From Candidatus Cacconaster caballi (lineage in GTDB: Bacteria > Bacteroidota > Bacteroidia > Bacteroidales > UBA932), in the NCBI GenBank assembly GCA_018065695.1, contig JAGHST010000016.1, positions 1-64,000 of the forward strand: a stretch of DNA of 64,000 nt, given 5' to 3'. Shown piece after piece: positions 37,829 to 47,565 of this stretch (within the stretch, counting starts at the first letter, position 1; every line of letters begins with the position of its first letter). Below the pieces are notes generated by a model, which did not search any database, was not told the DNA's origin, and was given only the letters and a program-made list of their open reading frames with translations. Both the position numbers and the translations under genes were made by a program.

Positions 37829-39334
37829 CTATCTCTTTCTGAACAACCACATTCCGATGTAGGTCAGAAGTCCGTTGACAATAAGGAGCGTAAATCCGAG
37901 GTCAAAACCGAAATACTTCTTGCTCAAAAGATTGAATACAAGGCAGATGACAGGTGCAGCCACGGCGATATATGGCGTAGCACCATCCTTGACTTTCGCC
38001 TTGGAAAGGATGCCGAAGAAGAACATACCGAGCAGAGGCCCGTATGTGTATGATGCCAGCTTATAGACAAGGTTCACTACAGCATCGCTGCTGACTATCT
38101 GAAGCACCACGATGATAATGAGGAACGAAAGTGCGACTCCTGCGTGAACCACCTTGCGAACGCTGTTCTTCTTTGAATCATCCCAGTCTGTACGGGTTCC
38201 GAAATCGAGATAGTCCATACAGAATGAGGTCGTGAGGGCGGTCATAGCTGCACCGGCACTCGGATATGATGCGCTGATCAGGCCGATGAGGAAGAAGATG
38301 CCGACTCCGACACCGAGATACTGGCTGGCGATTGTCGGGAAAAGGGTATCGGTCTTGCCGACTTCAAGCCCGAGATGCTGGGCATACACACAGAGCAGAG
38401 CGCCCATCAGCACGAAGAAGAAATTCACCACCACGATAATGATGGAAGTCGTGTACATATTCTTCTGGGCTGCCTTGATATCCTTGCAGGCAAGGTTCTT
38501 CTGCATCATAGCCTGATCAAGACCGGTCATGGCGATGGTTACGAAGATACCTGATATAAACTGCTTGACTGCATTCGTACCGTGGCTCCAGTCCCAGTCG
38601 AACCAGCTTGTGAAGGTATGACCGAAGCCTACTGAGGCGGCGTTATCATTGACGGTCCCCCCCACGATAGCGAACATACGGCCGAAATTCCACCCCATAT
38701 CCTTGCAGATGAAATAGATGGTCAGGCCGACTGCCAGAAGCATAAAGGTTGTCTGCAGCACGTCTGTCCAAATGATGGTCTTGACTCCGCCTTTGAACGT
38801 ATAGAGATAGAGCAGCACAAGGAAGATTGCGGTAATCACCGTAAAGACCAGCAGCGGAGATGATTTCTCCATCAGACTCTGTGGCATGAATGCAAAGAAA
38901 ACGACAATTACGACAAACACGCGCACTGCAGCGCCCAACAGTCTGGAAATCAAGAATACAGTAGTTCCCGTCTTGTGTGTTTTCGTGCCGAAGCGCTCTC
39001 CGAGATAGCCGTATATCGACGTGAGATTCATCCTGTAATAGAGAGGAAGAAGGACTTTTGCTATCACTATGTAGCCACCCACGAAGCCGAGCACAAGTGG
39101 CATATAGAAGAAATTCTGGACCCATACGTTGCCGGGGACGGAAATGAAGGTCACACCTGAAATTGATGCTCCTATCATTCCATAGGCCACTACAGGCCAC
39201 GGAGCTTTCTTGTCGCCTGAGAAGAAGGAATTGCTTCCCGCCTTGCGTGAGGTCAGATGGGAAATGAAGAAAATCAGTGCGGTGTATGCGGCGAAAGCCA
39301 CAACAAACCATACGAAAGGAAATTCGTGTTGCAT
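37829..39334 (-). CDS. Sodium:solute symporter (SSS family)
   Basis: SISGVTFISVPGNVW, GLDQAMMQKNLACKDIKAAQKNM. Confidence 0.93.
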   Translation of the reverse strand: MQHEFPFVWFVVAFAAYTALIFFISHLTSRKAGSNSFFSGDKKAPWPVVAYGMIGASISGVTFISVPGNVWVQNFFYMPLVLGFVGGYIVIAKVLLPLYYRMNLTSIYGYLGERFGTKTHKTGTTVFLISRLLGAAVRVFVVIVVFFAFMPQSLMEKSSPLLVFTVITAIFLVLLYLYTFKGGVKTIIWTDVLQTTFMLLAVGLTIYFICKDMGWNFGRMFAIVGGTVNDNAASVGFGHTFTSWFDWDWSHGTNAVKQFISGIFVTIAMTGLDQAMMQKNLACKDIKAAQKNMYTTSIIIVVVNFFFVLMGALLCVYAQHLGLEVGKTDTLFPTIASQYLGVGVGIFFLIGLISASYPSAGAAMTALTTSFCMDYLDFGTRTDWDDSKKNSVRKVVHAGVALSFLIIIVVLQIVSSDAVVNLVYKLASYTYGPLLGMFFFGILSKAKVKDGATPYIAVAAPVICLVFNLLSKKYFGFDLGFTLLIVNGLLTYIGMWLFRKR

Positions 39335-39338
39335 TTTT

Positions 39339-39953
39339 CTATGGTTTAAAAATTTGTCTGTTTGCGATGGAACGGCCGAGAGTCAGTTCATCGGTATATT
39401 CCAGATCGTCCCCGAAGCCGACTCCGCGCGCTATCGCGGTGACGGTCACAGGAAATGACGATATCTGTTTGAATATGTAGAAAGAGGTGGTCTCCCCTTC
39501 CATACTGGTACTCAGAGCAAGGACAACTTCATTTATGCCGCCCTTGGCAAGACGGTCCGTCAGTTCCCTGATATGGATATCGGAAGGCCCTATGCCGTCT
39601 ATCGGAGAGATTATACCTCCCAAAACGTGGTACAGGCCGTTGTACTGGCCCGTATTCTCTATGCTGAGCACGTCGCGGAGGCTCTCCACAACACACACGA
39701 CAGAACGGTCACGCCGATGGTCGGAGCAGATGGGACAGGTTCCGTCGTCTGAAATCATATTGCAGACGGGACAATAGCGCACACGATCCTTGAGAGAGAT
39801 AAATGCATTGGAAAACTGCTCCACGTTCTCCCTTGGGAGGTCCAGCATGTGCAGGGCCAATCTCAAAGCCGTCTTGCGTCCGACTCCCGGAAGAGAGGCA
39901 AACTGTTCGACAGCATCTTCCAGAAGAGCCGAGGAGTAGTTCTGGCGAAACAT
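39339..39953 (-). CDS. recR: Recombination mediator RecR
   Basis: FASLPGVGRKTALRLA, C4 zinc finger CPVCNMISDDGTCPIC, Toprim GGIISPIDGIGP. Confidence 0.97.
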   Translation of the reverse strand: MFRQNYSSALLEDAVEQFASLPGVGRKTALRLALHMLDLPRENVEQFSNAFISLKDRVRYCPVCNMISDDGTCPICSDHRRDRSVVCVVESLRDVLSIENTGQYNGLYHVLGGIISPIDGIGPSDIHIRELTDRLAKGGINEVVLALSTSMEGETTSFYIFKQISSFPVTVTAIARGVGFGDDLEYTDELTLGRSIANRQIFKP

Positions 39954-40762
39954 TACTTTTCGAGATAAGAATCGACAGCCTTGCGGACGGAACCGTATTT
40001 GAGCAGAAGACTGTTCGCCAGTTCATAGTCCTCGATGCCGGCTTCTGCCATAATCATGCGTGTTCCGCGGTCGACGAGTTTTTTGTTGGTCAGTGCCATA
40101 TCGACCATTCTGTTTCCTCTGACATGGCCGGTCCGTATCATCACGGAAGTGGAAATCATATTGAGAATGAGCTTCTGTGCGGTACCTGATTTCATACGGG
40201 TGCTGCCTGTAACGAATTCGGGACCGACTATCGCTACAATCGGAACCTCGGCCACAGCTGCGACGGCGGAATCAGGATTGCACGTTATGCAACCTGTCAG
40301 AAGGCCTCTCTTGCGAGCCTCTTCCAAAACTCCGATAACGTATGGTGTCGAGCCTGATGCGGCAATGCCGATGATGGTATCTTCTTTGGTGATATTGAAC
40401 GGTTCAAGGTCCTTCCATCCCTGGTCGCGATCGTCTTCAGCTCCTTCAGCCGCCTTGCGGATTGCAGTGTCACCACCGCACATCACACCGTAGAAAAGGT
40501 CGAACGGTGCACCGTATGTCGGCGGAATCTCCGATGCGTCAAGGACGCCGAGTCGTCCGCTTGTACCGGCACCCATATAGAACACCCGGCCGCCGCGCCC
40601 CATTCGGTCGACAATGCCGTCGACGAGTATCTCAATCTGAGGGATGGCCTGAGCCACTGCAACAGGGACTTTTCTGTCTTCTGAATTCATACCCTCGAGA
40701 AGCTCGCGGGTGGTCATCTTGTCAAGGTTCGAATAGTTTGAACTCTGCTCTGTTACTTTCAT
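39953..40762 (-). CDS. murQ: N-acetylmuramic acid 6-phosphate etherase
   Basis: VFYMGAGTSGRLGVLDASEIPPTYG, EGAEDD, GSTRMKSGTAQKLILNMIST. Confidence 0.97.
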   Translation of the reverse strand: MKVTEQSSNYSNLDKMTTRELLEGMNSEDRKVPVAVAQAIPQIEILVDGIVDRMGRGGRVFYMGAGTSGRLGVLDASEIPPTYGAPFDLFYGVMCGGDTAIRKAAEGAEDDRDQGWKDLEPFNITKEDTIIGIAASGSTPYVIGVLEEARKRGLLTGCITCNPDSAVAAVAEVPIVAIVGPEFVTGSTRMKSGTAQKLILNMISTSVMIRTGHVRGNRMVDMALTNKKLVDRGTRMIMAEAGIEDYELANSLLLKYGSVRKAVDSYLEK

Positions 40763-40770
40763 ATTCGGGG

Positions 40771-41610
40771 CTATTTTGCGTTTTTATGATATTCCACCAG
40801 ACCGTCGATAGGGCCTTTGAGCACAACGCCCATACGCATTCCTGCAGCATTGACTGCCTTTTCGAGAATATCCTTGTAGTGGTATGCTATGCTGCCCACG
40901 AAATTGACGGGATATTTTTTATAATCGTAGTGGATTATGTTTCTGCGAAGGAATTCCTCGAAACTGCTCTTCAGGAGATTTGCCATATGAGGATGATTGC
41001 GGAACTCGTTGATGAATGGACTGAACGATGCAAGGAAACGGCTTGGAAGCTGCTCGCGGTAAACTTTCTGAACTATACCCATATAGTCCAGATTGTAGCG
41101 CTTGACAAACTCTTTTTCGATGGCATCGGGCAGAAGGCCCTTGATGAAGTCGGAAATAAGCCTCTTGCCGAGATATGCGCCGCTGGCCTCATCTCCAAGG
41201 ATGAATCCGCCGGCCCTGACATTTTGAGCAATGCCTTCTCCGTCATAGAAGCAGCTGTTGGAGCCTGTGCCCAGAATGCAGGCAATACCCGGTTTATGTC
41301 CGCAGAGCGCTCTTGCGGCAGCAAGGACATCCGATACCGCTTCGCATCGGCATCCCGGAAAAACCTTGCTGAAGCAGCGTTCGAGTTTCGCGGAAGGTTC
41401 GCCTCCCACCACACCGGCGCCATAGAAGAACACTTCGTCAACCGAAGGGCCTGTCACAGGCACAAGATATTCTGTCAGAATCTTCTCTATATCGGCGTCT
41501 TCCATAAATACAGGATTGATACCGGAAGTTTCTATCTCCTTGACGGATCCGTCATTCATAATGGCTCTCCAAGCCACCTTGGTAGAACCGCTGTCTGCTA
41601 TGAGTTGCAT
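40771..41610 (-). CDS. BadF/BadG-type amino-sugar kinase (GlcNAc/MurNAc kinase-like)
   Basis: LIADSGSTKVAWR, GIACILGTGSNSCFYDG, GFILGDEASGAYLG. Confidence 0.88.
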   Translation of the reverse strand: MQLIADSGSTKVAWRAIMNDGSVKEIETSGINPVFMEDADIEKILTEYLVPVTGPSVDEVFFYGAGVVGGEPSAKLERCFSKVFPGCRCEAVSDVLAAARALCGHKPGIACILGTGSNSCFYDGEGIAQNVRAGGFILGDEASGAYLGKRLISDFIKGLLPDAIEKEFVKRYNLDYMGIVQKVYREQLPSRFLASFSPFINEFRNHPHMANLLKSSFEEFLRRNIIHYDYKKYPVNFVGSIAYHYKDILEKAVNAAGMRMGVVLKGPIDGLVEYHKNAK

Positions 41611-41648
41611 TTTGTTGGTTTTATTGTTTATCTTGCAAAATTAAAAAA

Positions 41649-42284
41649 TTAATCGACATAATAAGCATTGCGGTGCCAGTTGACAAGGCCAATCACAGCC
41701 ATCACCAGATAAGCCACGTAGAGGATTCCGTAGAAATAAATTCCACCCATAAAGTAAATCACTATGGAAATGGCATTTACCACAATCCATATCAACCATT
41801 GCTCTAAATAGGACTGACTCAGCCAATAGGTGGCCAGCATACTGAAGACAGCCACAAGCGTATCCCAATACGGTTGAGATTCGAAGACTGCAGCCCCTTG
41901 GGAAAAATGGCTGAATACGGGTACCAGGGCGAAATATACCGCCACTGCAATGAGAGAGCTGATCGCTCCCTTCTTCCATTCGAACCTGCGCACTATAACT
42001 TCCTTTCCGCTCTTTCGTTCGCCATACTTATCCTTAGCTTCTCCTACCGTCTTGTTCCACTGGGCGATTCCGTAAACGGCCGCCACAATGTAATAGAACT
42101 GTATCGACATCATCGAATAGAATCCGCTGTGGTGATATACCACTATGTTCAGAAGAGACGAGATAAACCAGAAATACCACATCTTTCTGGTCTTCTTGAC
42201 CTGATAATAAACATAGATGAAGCCGAACACCATACCGACCATTTCCACCCAGAAATACACGTCGTTCAATCTGTTGATATCCAT
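41649..42284 (-). CDS. pnuT: PnuC-family transporter; likely thiamine transporter PnuT
   Basis: PnuC-like TM pattern (YHHSGFYSMMSIQFYYIVAAVYGIAQW); downstream of a TPP-riboswitch-controlled TonB receptor. Confidence 0.85.
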   Translation of the reverse strand: MDINRLNDVYFWVEMVGMVFGFIYVYYQVKKTRKMWYFWFISSLLNIVVYHHSGFYSMMSIQFYYIVAAVYGIAQWNKTVGEAKDKYGERKSGKEVIVRRFEWKKGAISSLIAVAVYFALVPVFSHFSQGAAVFESQPYWDTLVAVFSMLATYWLSQSYLEQWLIWIVVNAISIVIYFMGGIYFYGILYVAYLVMAVIGLVNWHRNAYYVD

Positions 42285-44251
42285 TGTAAATCTATAGTTG
42301 TTTTTATATTCACATTTATGCCGGCCTGTGGGAAGAATCCTTCATTCACACCATCCGACCATGCATCCGCGATATATTTTCTGTTCAGTAAATTATTCAC
42401 AAATATAGCAAACTTTACCTTTTTCAGAGAATATTCCGCCCTCACGTTCCAAACGTCGTATGCAGGAAGCTGTTTCTCAGCCGATTGAGTATTGTCATAA
42501 TATTGACTCCCGACATATTTCCAAGAGAAATCGGCCGAAAAAGCACCGGTAGGGGCAAACGTAGCACTCACCATCCCCACGGCACCTGGCGAAAGAGTCA
42601 TATGCAGACCATTATCCTCGATGCGGTTTACGCTGAATGATGCATTGGCATCCAGCCTCAGCCACCGGGCCGCTTTCAACGCGAAAGTCAGTTCCACTCC
42701 CCTTCTGTGGCTGCGTGGCACATTCTCTCTTATTCTGTAGCCGTCTGCGGAGAGTCTGCCGTTCTCGAGAAGTTGGTCCCTATACTCCATCAGATATAAG
42801 TTTGCTCCTGCCGAAAACCTCTCAGTAGAGCGTTTCCACCCCAGTTCAAAATCATAAAGACGCTCACGCCCGACAGTTTTCCCGTCCCCGGCATCGATTG
42901 CGGCAATGATGTCGGCACGGTTCGGCTCCTTATTGCCGACAGATGCGGCAAAGCAGATTTGCCCGACCTTGCCCAGTTCGAGAGTGAGGCCTAACTTCGG
43001 GTTGAAGAAAATATAATTGTGCCGCGATGTGATATCCACGAGGCAATCATCCCTGCCGGATAGAGAGTAATCGATGCCACGCAGTTGCACTTCGCCGTAC
43101 AATGATGCCGGTCCGAAGCTGAACTCTCCCCGCACGAATGCGGACAACTCCCTTTTCAAAGCATCGCTCCGGCATATTTGGGGAAAAATCTCCCCCAAAG
43201 GGCCACGGTTGTAATTATGATGTTCCCCATCATAGAGAGAGCCGGATACATTGGCGACAATAAATGCAGCCGGACTTCTCCAAGTAATATTGGACAGTAC
43301 GGCCCAGTAGTTGTTGCTCTCCGCCTGACAAAGTTCGGTTTGCGGTCCGTCGGACGATAGAAAAGTGTTGTAATATCCTCCTCCCCTCGTGTAGTTCAGA
43401 GTAGTGGTCCAGAACAGGCCGGATTCAAACTGATGGATATAGATTCCCTGAAAATGGTTCTGGGCATAATTGTCGCTGTCGCCCTTGTGGGCAGGGTTGT
43501 AGCGGCGGTCTTTTTCCAACATTCCGGGAGGACAGCCAAGCCAGGTGATACCGCTTCTCTGTGCTCCAAGTATATAATTGAATTTAACAGCATTGTTACC
43601 TTTCATCCATCCTCCGGATGCAAAGGTTGAAAGCGCTCTTACAAAGCCATTGTCGATATAGCCTTCCGTAGAGCCGCAAAACAGGCCTCCGTCCATCGAG
43701 AATCCGTTTTCAAGCCTTCCGCTGCCCAGGGCTGCACTGACGGTTCCTGTCAGGAAAGAGCCGCCGGAAAATTCCGCTCTTGCATACTTGCGTCCCGGCA
43801 AACGGGTCTGCATATTGACGCTTGCACCGAAGGCCCCCGGTCCGCTTGAAGAAGTGCCTACACCTCTCTGCAGCTGGACTGACTCAAGAAAGCCTGATAT
43901 GGCCGGTATATTCACCCAGAACACCTGCTGACTCTCAGCGTCGTTGAGTGTCACGCCGTTGAGAGTCACATTGGTTCTGGTTGCATCACTTCCCCTCACC
44001 CTCATCACACTGTTGCCCAAACCGGTGCCGCCCTCATACAGAACAACGGTGGACGGTTGCAGAGAGAGAGCGGCGGGCAGGGAAATGTCTGCACCGAGTT
44101 CTTCCAGATACTCACGGTCCAGTATGTCTGCGGCCACAGGAGTTTTGTCGTCTGCCCTGAAAGCGGAGATTACTGTGCTGTCTATCTTCTCTTGCGCCGA
44201 CAGCGTAGCGCAAAGCAGCGTCAGAGACGCCGTGAACACTGTTTTTTTCAT
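42266..44251 (-). CDS. TonB-dependent receptor (predicted thiamine uptake)
   Basis: Plug domain (SVMRVRGSDATRTNVTLNGVTLNDAESQQVFWVNIP), C-terminal beta barrel; directly after a TPP riboswitch. Confidence 0.92.
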   Translation of the reverse strand: MKKTVFTASLTLLCATLSAQEKIDSTVISAFRADDKTPVAADILDREYLEELGADISLPAALSLQPSTVVLYEGGTGLGNSVMRVRGSDATRTNVTLNGVTLNDAESQQVFWVNIPAISGFLESVQLQRGVGTSSSGPGAFGASVNMQTRLPGRKYARAEFSGGSFLTGTVSAALGSGRLENGFSMDGGLFCGSTEGYIDNGFVRALSTFASGGWMKGNNAVKFNYILGAQRSGITWLGCPPGMLEKDRRYNPAHKGDSDNYAQNHFQGIYIHQFESGLFWTTTLNYTRGGGYYNTFLSSDGPQTELCQAESNNYWAVLSNITWRSPAAFIVANVSGSLYDGEHHNYNRGPLGEIFPQICRSDALKRELSAFVRGEFSFGPASLYGEVQLRGIDYSLSGRDDCLVDITSRHNYIFFNPKLGLTLELGKVGQICFAASVGNKEPNRADIIAAIDAGDGKTVGRERLYDFELGWKRSTERFSAGANLYLMEYRDQLLENGRLSADGYRIRENVPRSHRRGVELTFALKAARWLRLDANASFSVNRIEDNGLHMTLSPGAVGMVSATFAPTGAFSADFSWKYVGSQYYDNTQSAEKQLPAYDVWNVRAEYSLKKVKFAIFVNNLLNRKYIADAWSDGVNEGFFPQAGINVNIKTTIDLQWISTD

Positions 44252-44253
44252 TT

Positions 44254-44320
44254 CCTTACGCAGGTTCTAACCTGATCAAGTTGGAGGGTATTATCTCAGC
44301 CCGCAAAGAGGGGCACCCCG
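44254..44320 (-). promoter_or_regulatory. TPP riboswitch
   Basis: Minus strand GGGGTGCCCC...GCGGGCTGAGATAATACCC...AACTTGATCAGGTTAGAACCTGCGTAAGGAA matches the thi-box core. Confidence 0.95.
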
Positions 44321-44325
44321 AAAAA

Positions 44326-45096
44326 TCATTTCAATGTTATCTTGTAAAGGCGCGGCCAGTTCTTGCCGGTAAGGTAAATCGAGCCGCTCTTTTCATCGTA
44401 TGCTATGCCGTTGAGCACATCCGTGTCGCGTCTGTACAGTTCGCGCGGCAGAAGGCCGGTGCAATTTACAACGGAACTGACCTTGCCGCTTTGGGGATCT
44501 ATTCTGAGAATCAAGTCGCTGGTATAGACATTGGCCCAGATCTCCCCCCTGATATACTCAAGTTCGTTTATATAATTGACCTTCTTTCCATTGAGAGTGA
44601 CGCTAATGGATTTCTGCTCGGCAAAGGTCTCAGGATCCCGGAAACGGATAGTGGATGTTCCATCGCTCATCATCAGACTTCTGCCGTCCGTAGTGATTCC
44701 CCACCCTTCTCCCTCGTAGCGGGTTTCGCCAATTTTTTCAAAAGAATCGGCATCATACACGAAGCAGGTGTTCTCCCGCCAGGAAAGAATGTAGATGCGA
44801 TTCTTGTACACACAGGACCCTTCTATGAAATACTTCTTTGGAAAATTGATGCGCTCCATCACCTTTCCGGTGGCTAGATCCACTTTTCTAAGACTCGACT
44901 CACCGTACTGTCCTGCAGTCTCATAGAGCTGCCCCTTATAGAAGAAGAGGCCCTGCGTATATGAGGAAACGTCGTGTTTGAAACTCTTTTCCGCATTGCA
45001 GGTCCAGGTCCTTACTTTCTTTTTCTGAGAATATGCATTGCAGGACAAAAGCGACAATACTGCCGCCAGCAGCACTATGTGGGAGACTTTCGTCAA
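44326..45096 (-). CDS. Glutaminyl-peptide cyclotransferase (glutamine cyclotransferase)
   Basis: Lipoprotein-like signal (LLSCNAYS); YTQGLFFYKGQLYETAGQYGESSLRKVDL; YINELEYIRGEIWANVY. Confidence 0.92.
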   Translation of the reverse strand: MTKVSHIVLLAAVLSLLSCNAYSQKKKVRTWTCNAEKSFKHDVSSYTQGLFFYKGQLYETAGQYGESSLRKVDLATGKVMERINFPKKYFIEGSCVYKNRIYILSWRENTCFVYDADSFEKIGETRYEGEGWGITTDGRSLMMSDGTSTIRFRDPETFAEQKSISVTLNGKKVNYINELEYIRGEIWANVYTSDLILRIDPQSGKVSSVVNCTGLLPRELYRRDTDVLNGIAYDEKSGSIYLTGKNWPRLYKITLK

Positions 45097-46577
45097 GATT
45101 TGTAGTATTTAGTCCGTTTCTTGAGCGGCTCGCAGGTGAGGTCTATTCCCAGGCGTTTGAACACTTTGCGGTCCACCTCGCTGAGCATCACCGTAGTATG
45201 AACCTGTGCCCCGTCCATTTCAGGAAGTGTGGAGATGGCCTTGCGGCAGTTTTCATCATATTCGCTCAGAACGGCGAGGGCTACCAGCACCTCATCGGTA
45301 TGAAGACGCGGATTGTGGCCGTGGAGGCAGGTTACCTTCATATCCTGAATCGGAGGTATGAGCCTTGCCGGAATCAGTTTGACTGAATGATCTATGCCAG
45401 CCAGATGCTTTGTTGCGTTTATCAGGAGCGCGGCGCTCGGGCCGAGAAGTGAACTCTGCTCTGCGGTGATGATGGTACCGTCATTGAGTTCCATTGCAGC
45501 GGAGAAGGTGCCGGAAGCATCTCTGCGTTCCTTCGCGGCTACAGCACAGCGACGGTCATCTATGGATATGCGGGCCTGTTTCATCAGAAGGTCTATCTTG
45601 TTGACTTCGCTGCCGTCTGAGTTTCCTTCTGCAAATTTGCACAGAGCATCATAATAGCGCCTTATGACTTCTTCGCGGGCTGCAGTGCAGCAAGCCTCCT
45701 CGTCACTTATGCAATACCCTATCATATTGACACCCATATCGGTAGGAGATTTGTATATGCTCTTGCCGTAGATTGCGTCGAACAGAGTGTTTAGCACGGG
45801 GAAAATTTCTATGTCCCTATTGTAGTTGACAGCCGCTTTTCCGTAAGCATCCAGATGGAACGGGTCTATCATATTTATATCGTCAAGGTCGGCCGTGGCG
45901 GCTTCGTAAGCGATGTTGATGGGATGTTTGAGAGGAAGGTTCCATATTGGAAAAGTTTCGAACTTGGCATAGCCGGCCTTCTCTCCCCTCCTGTTGTGGT
46001 GGTAAATCTGGCTGAGGCAGCTTGCCATCTTTCCGCTTCCCGGCCCCGGCGCCGTCACGACCACGAGCGGCTTTGTGGTCTCGACGAAATCGTTCTTGCC
46101 GAACCCTTCTTCAGAAGCGATCAAGGCTATGTTGTTCGGATATCCTTCGATGAGATAATGGCGATAGGTGCGGATGCCGAGCCTTTCAAGTTTCTGACAA
46201 TATGCCACAGCGCTTTCCTGACCGTTGAAGTGTGTCACCACCACAGAACTGACCAGAAAACCGCGACTCGTGAATTCATCGCGAAGCCTGAGGACATCTT
46301 CATCGTATGTTATGCCAAGGTCGTTTCTGACCTTGTTCTTCTCTATGTCCGATGCACTTATTATGATGATGATCTCCAGCGAATCGCGCAGTTGCATCAG
46401 CATATTGAGCTTGCTGTCCGGCTCGAAGCCCGGAAGAACGCGGCTGGCGTGATTGTCATCAAAAAGTTTGCCTCCGAATTCAAGATATAGTTTGTCTCCG
46501 AACTGGGCTATGCGCTGGCGGATTCTTTCAGACTGAATCCGCAGATACTTTTCATTGTCGAAGCCGATTTTTTTCAT
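45093..46577 (-). CDS. DUF1846 family protein
   Basis: MKKIGFDNEKYLRIQSERIRQRIAQFGDKLYLEFGGKLFDDNHASRVLPGF; 494 aa. Confidence 0.92.
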   Translation of the reverse strand: MKKIGFDNEKYLRIQSERIRQRIAQFGDKLYLEFGGKLFDDNHASRVLPGFEPDSKLNMLMQLRDSLEIIIIISASDIEKNKVRNDLGITYDEDVLRLRDEFTSRGFLVSSVVVTHFNGQESAVAYCQKLERLGIRTYRHYLIEGYPNNIALIASEEGFGKNDFVETTKPLVVVTAPGPGSGKMASCLSQIYHHNRRGEKAGYAKFETFPIWNLPLKHPINIAYEAATADLDDINMIDPFHLDAYGKAAVNYNRDIEIFPVLNTLFDAIYGKSIYKSPTDMGVNMIGYCISDEEACCTAAREEVIRRYYDALCKFAEGNSDGSEVNKIDLLMKQARISIDDRRCAVAAKERRDASGTFSAAMELNDGTIITAEQSSLLGPSAALLINATKHLAGIDHSVKLIPARLIPPIQDMKVTCLHGHNPRLHTDEVLVALAVLSEYDENCRKAISTLPEMDGAQVHTTVMLSEVDRKVFKRLGIDLTCEPLKKRTKYYKS

Positions 46578-46590
46578 CAGAAGAAATTTG

Positions 46591-46663
46591 AGCCACTTGG
46601 GAGACTCGAACTCCCGACCTGCTCTTTACGAGGGAGCTGCTCTACCAGCTGAGCTAAAGTGGC
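46591..46663 (-). tRNA. tRNA-Thr (CGT)
   Basis: GCCACTTTAGCTCAGCTGGTAGAGCAGCTCCCTCGTAAAGAGCAGGTCGGGAGTTCGAGTCTCCCAAGTGGC; loop CTCGTAA. Confidence 0.95.
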
Positions 46664-46665
46664 GT

Positions 46666-46683
46666 TGACCGGAAAACCGGTCA
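46666..46683. terminator. Perfect hairpin TGACCGG-AAAA-CCGGTCA between the DUF1460 gene and tRNA-Thr
   Basis: 7-bp perfect stem 3 nt upstream of the tRNA 5' end; no following T-run on the minus strand. Confidence 0.4.
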
Positions 46684-46700
46684 CAAAAATAGTGATTTTT

Positions 46701-47552
46701 TTAATACAACCTAACGACTCTTACTCCGTTTATGCTTTTTGAATCCTTGACATAGTCGAGAAGAGGCTTTTTGTTGATGCAGACCTTCATCTCTCCCATA
46801 GAGGCGTGTATGAAGGTCAGAACGCCGTTTTCCCAGTACGCATAGCTCACGTGCGCTATATCGAGACCGCCTACGGTGCTGTTGAAGCAGATAATGTCAC
46901 CTGTCTTTATATTCTTGAGGCATTTTTCCAGATCCGCCTGGGCAACGTACCAATATTGATATGTTTCGAGATTTCTCTCAACTTCGGCTATCTTTCCCAC
47001 AAGTTCCGGATTCTCCTTGAGTTGCCTGTAATTATTGGAATGGGTGCTCATAAAATTGAACTTCTGGTCAAGAGGAGTACCTCCCACTTCGCGGCTGACT
47101 TCCCTGTACAGGCCGCGGACAGTGCCCTGAATAATCCATTCCGATGTATAGTGAATACGCGAAGCATAACCGTCCACCACTCCGCAGCGGTAGCGCAGTT
47201 TTCGGAGATTGTCCACATACTTTTCAAAAGTGGGATGGTCTTCCTTGGATGTAAGGGAGAGAGCAAGGCACATCTCCACAAAAAGGATGCAGTCGGTCTG
47301 GCGGGTGTTCACCGTCAGCATTTCTGGGTCCTTATCAAGAGTTCTCGCCACATAGGGGGTGCCAAGGAAAGATTTGGCTACCTTGATTACTGTCTGATTC
47401 ATCGGAAGATTGCGATCTCCTTTGAGCAGCTCCATTGTTTTTTGGAAATTGACGATATCTTCCGGTTCGAAGCGCGCATCGCCGTAATTGAAGGCGGCTG
47501 CATTGAAAACAAGCCCGAAAAGGGCGCTGAGGAGTATAATGGTGTGTTTCAT
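46701..47552 (-). CDS. DUF1460 family protein (N-acetylmuramoyl-L-alanine amidase-like)
   Basis: Start MKHTIILLSALFGLVFNAAAF (signal peptide); TPYVARTLD...TRQTDCILFVEM; AHVSYAYWENG...FIHAS. Confidence 0.85.
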   Translation of the reverse strand: MKHTIILLSALFGLVFNAAAFNYGDARFEPEDIVNFQKTMELLKGDRNLPMNQTVIKVAKSFLGTPYVARTLDKDPEMLTVNTRQTDCILFVEMCLALSLTSKEDHPTFEKYVDNLRKLRYRCGVVDGYASRIHYTSEWIIQGTVRGLYREVSREVGGTPLDQKFNFMSTHSNNYRQLKENPELVGKIAEVERNLETYQYWYVAQADLEKCLKNIKTGDIICFNSTVGGLDIAHVSYAYWENGVLTFIHASMGEMKVCINKKPLLDYVKDSKSINGVRVVRLY

Positions 47553-47565
47553 AGTCATAAAAAAA

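Noticed and set aside
37262-37840. Manganese (yybP-ykoY) riboswitch upstream of mntP
   Set aside because: mntP starts 1 bp after the symporter stop codon; no room for and no sign of the aptamer.
40462-41652. 396-aa plus-strand ORF
   Set aside because: Antisense to the BadF-type kinase and murQ; no coherent domain.
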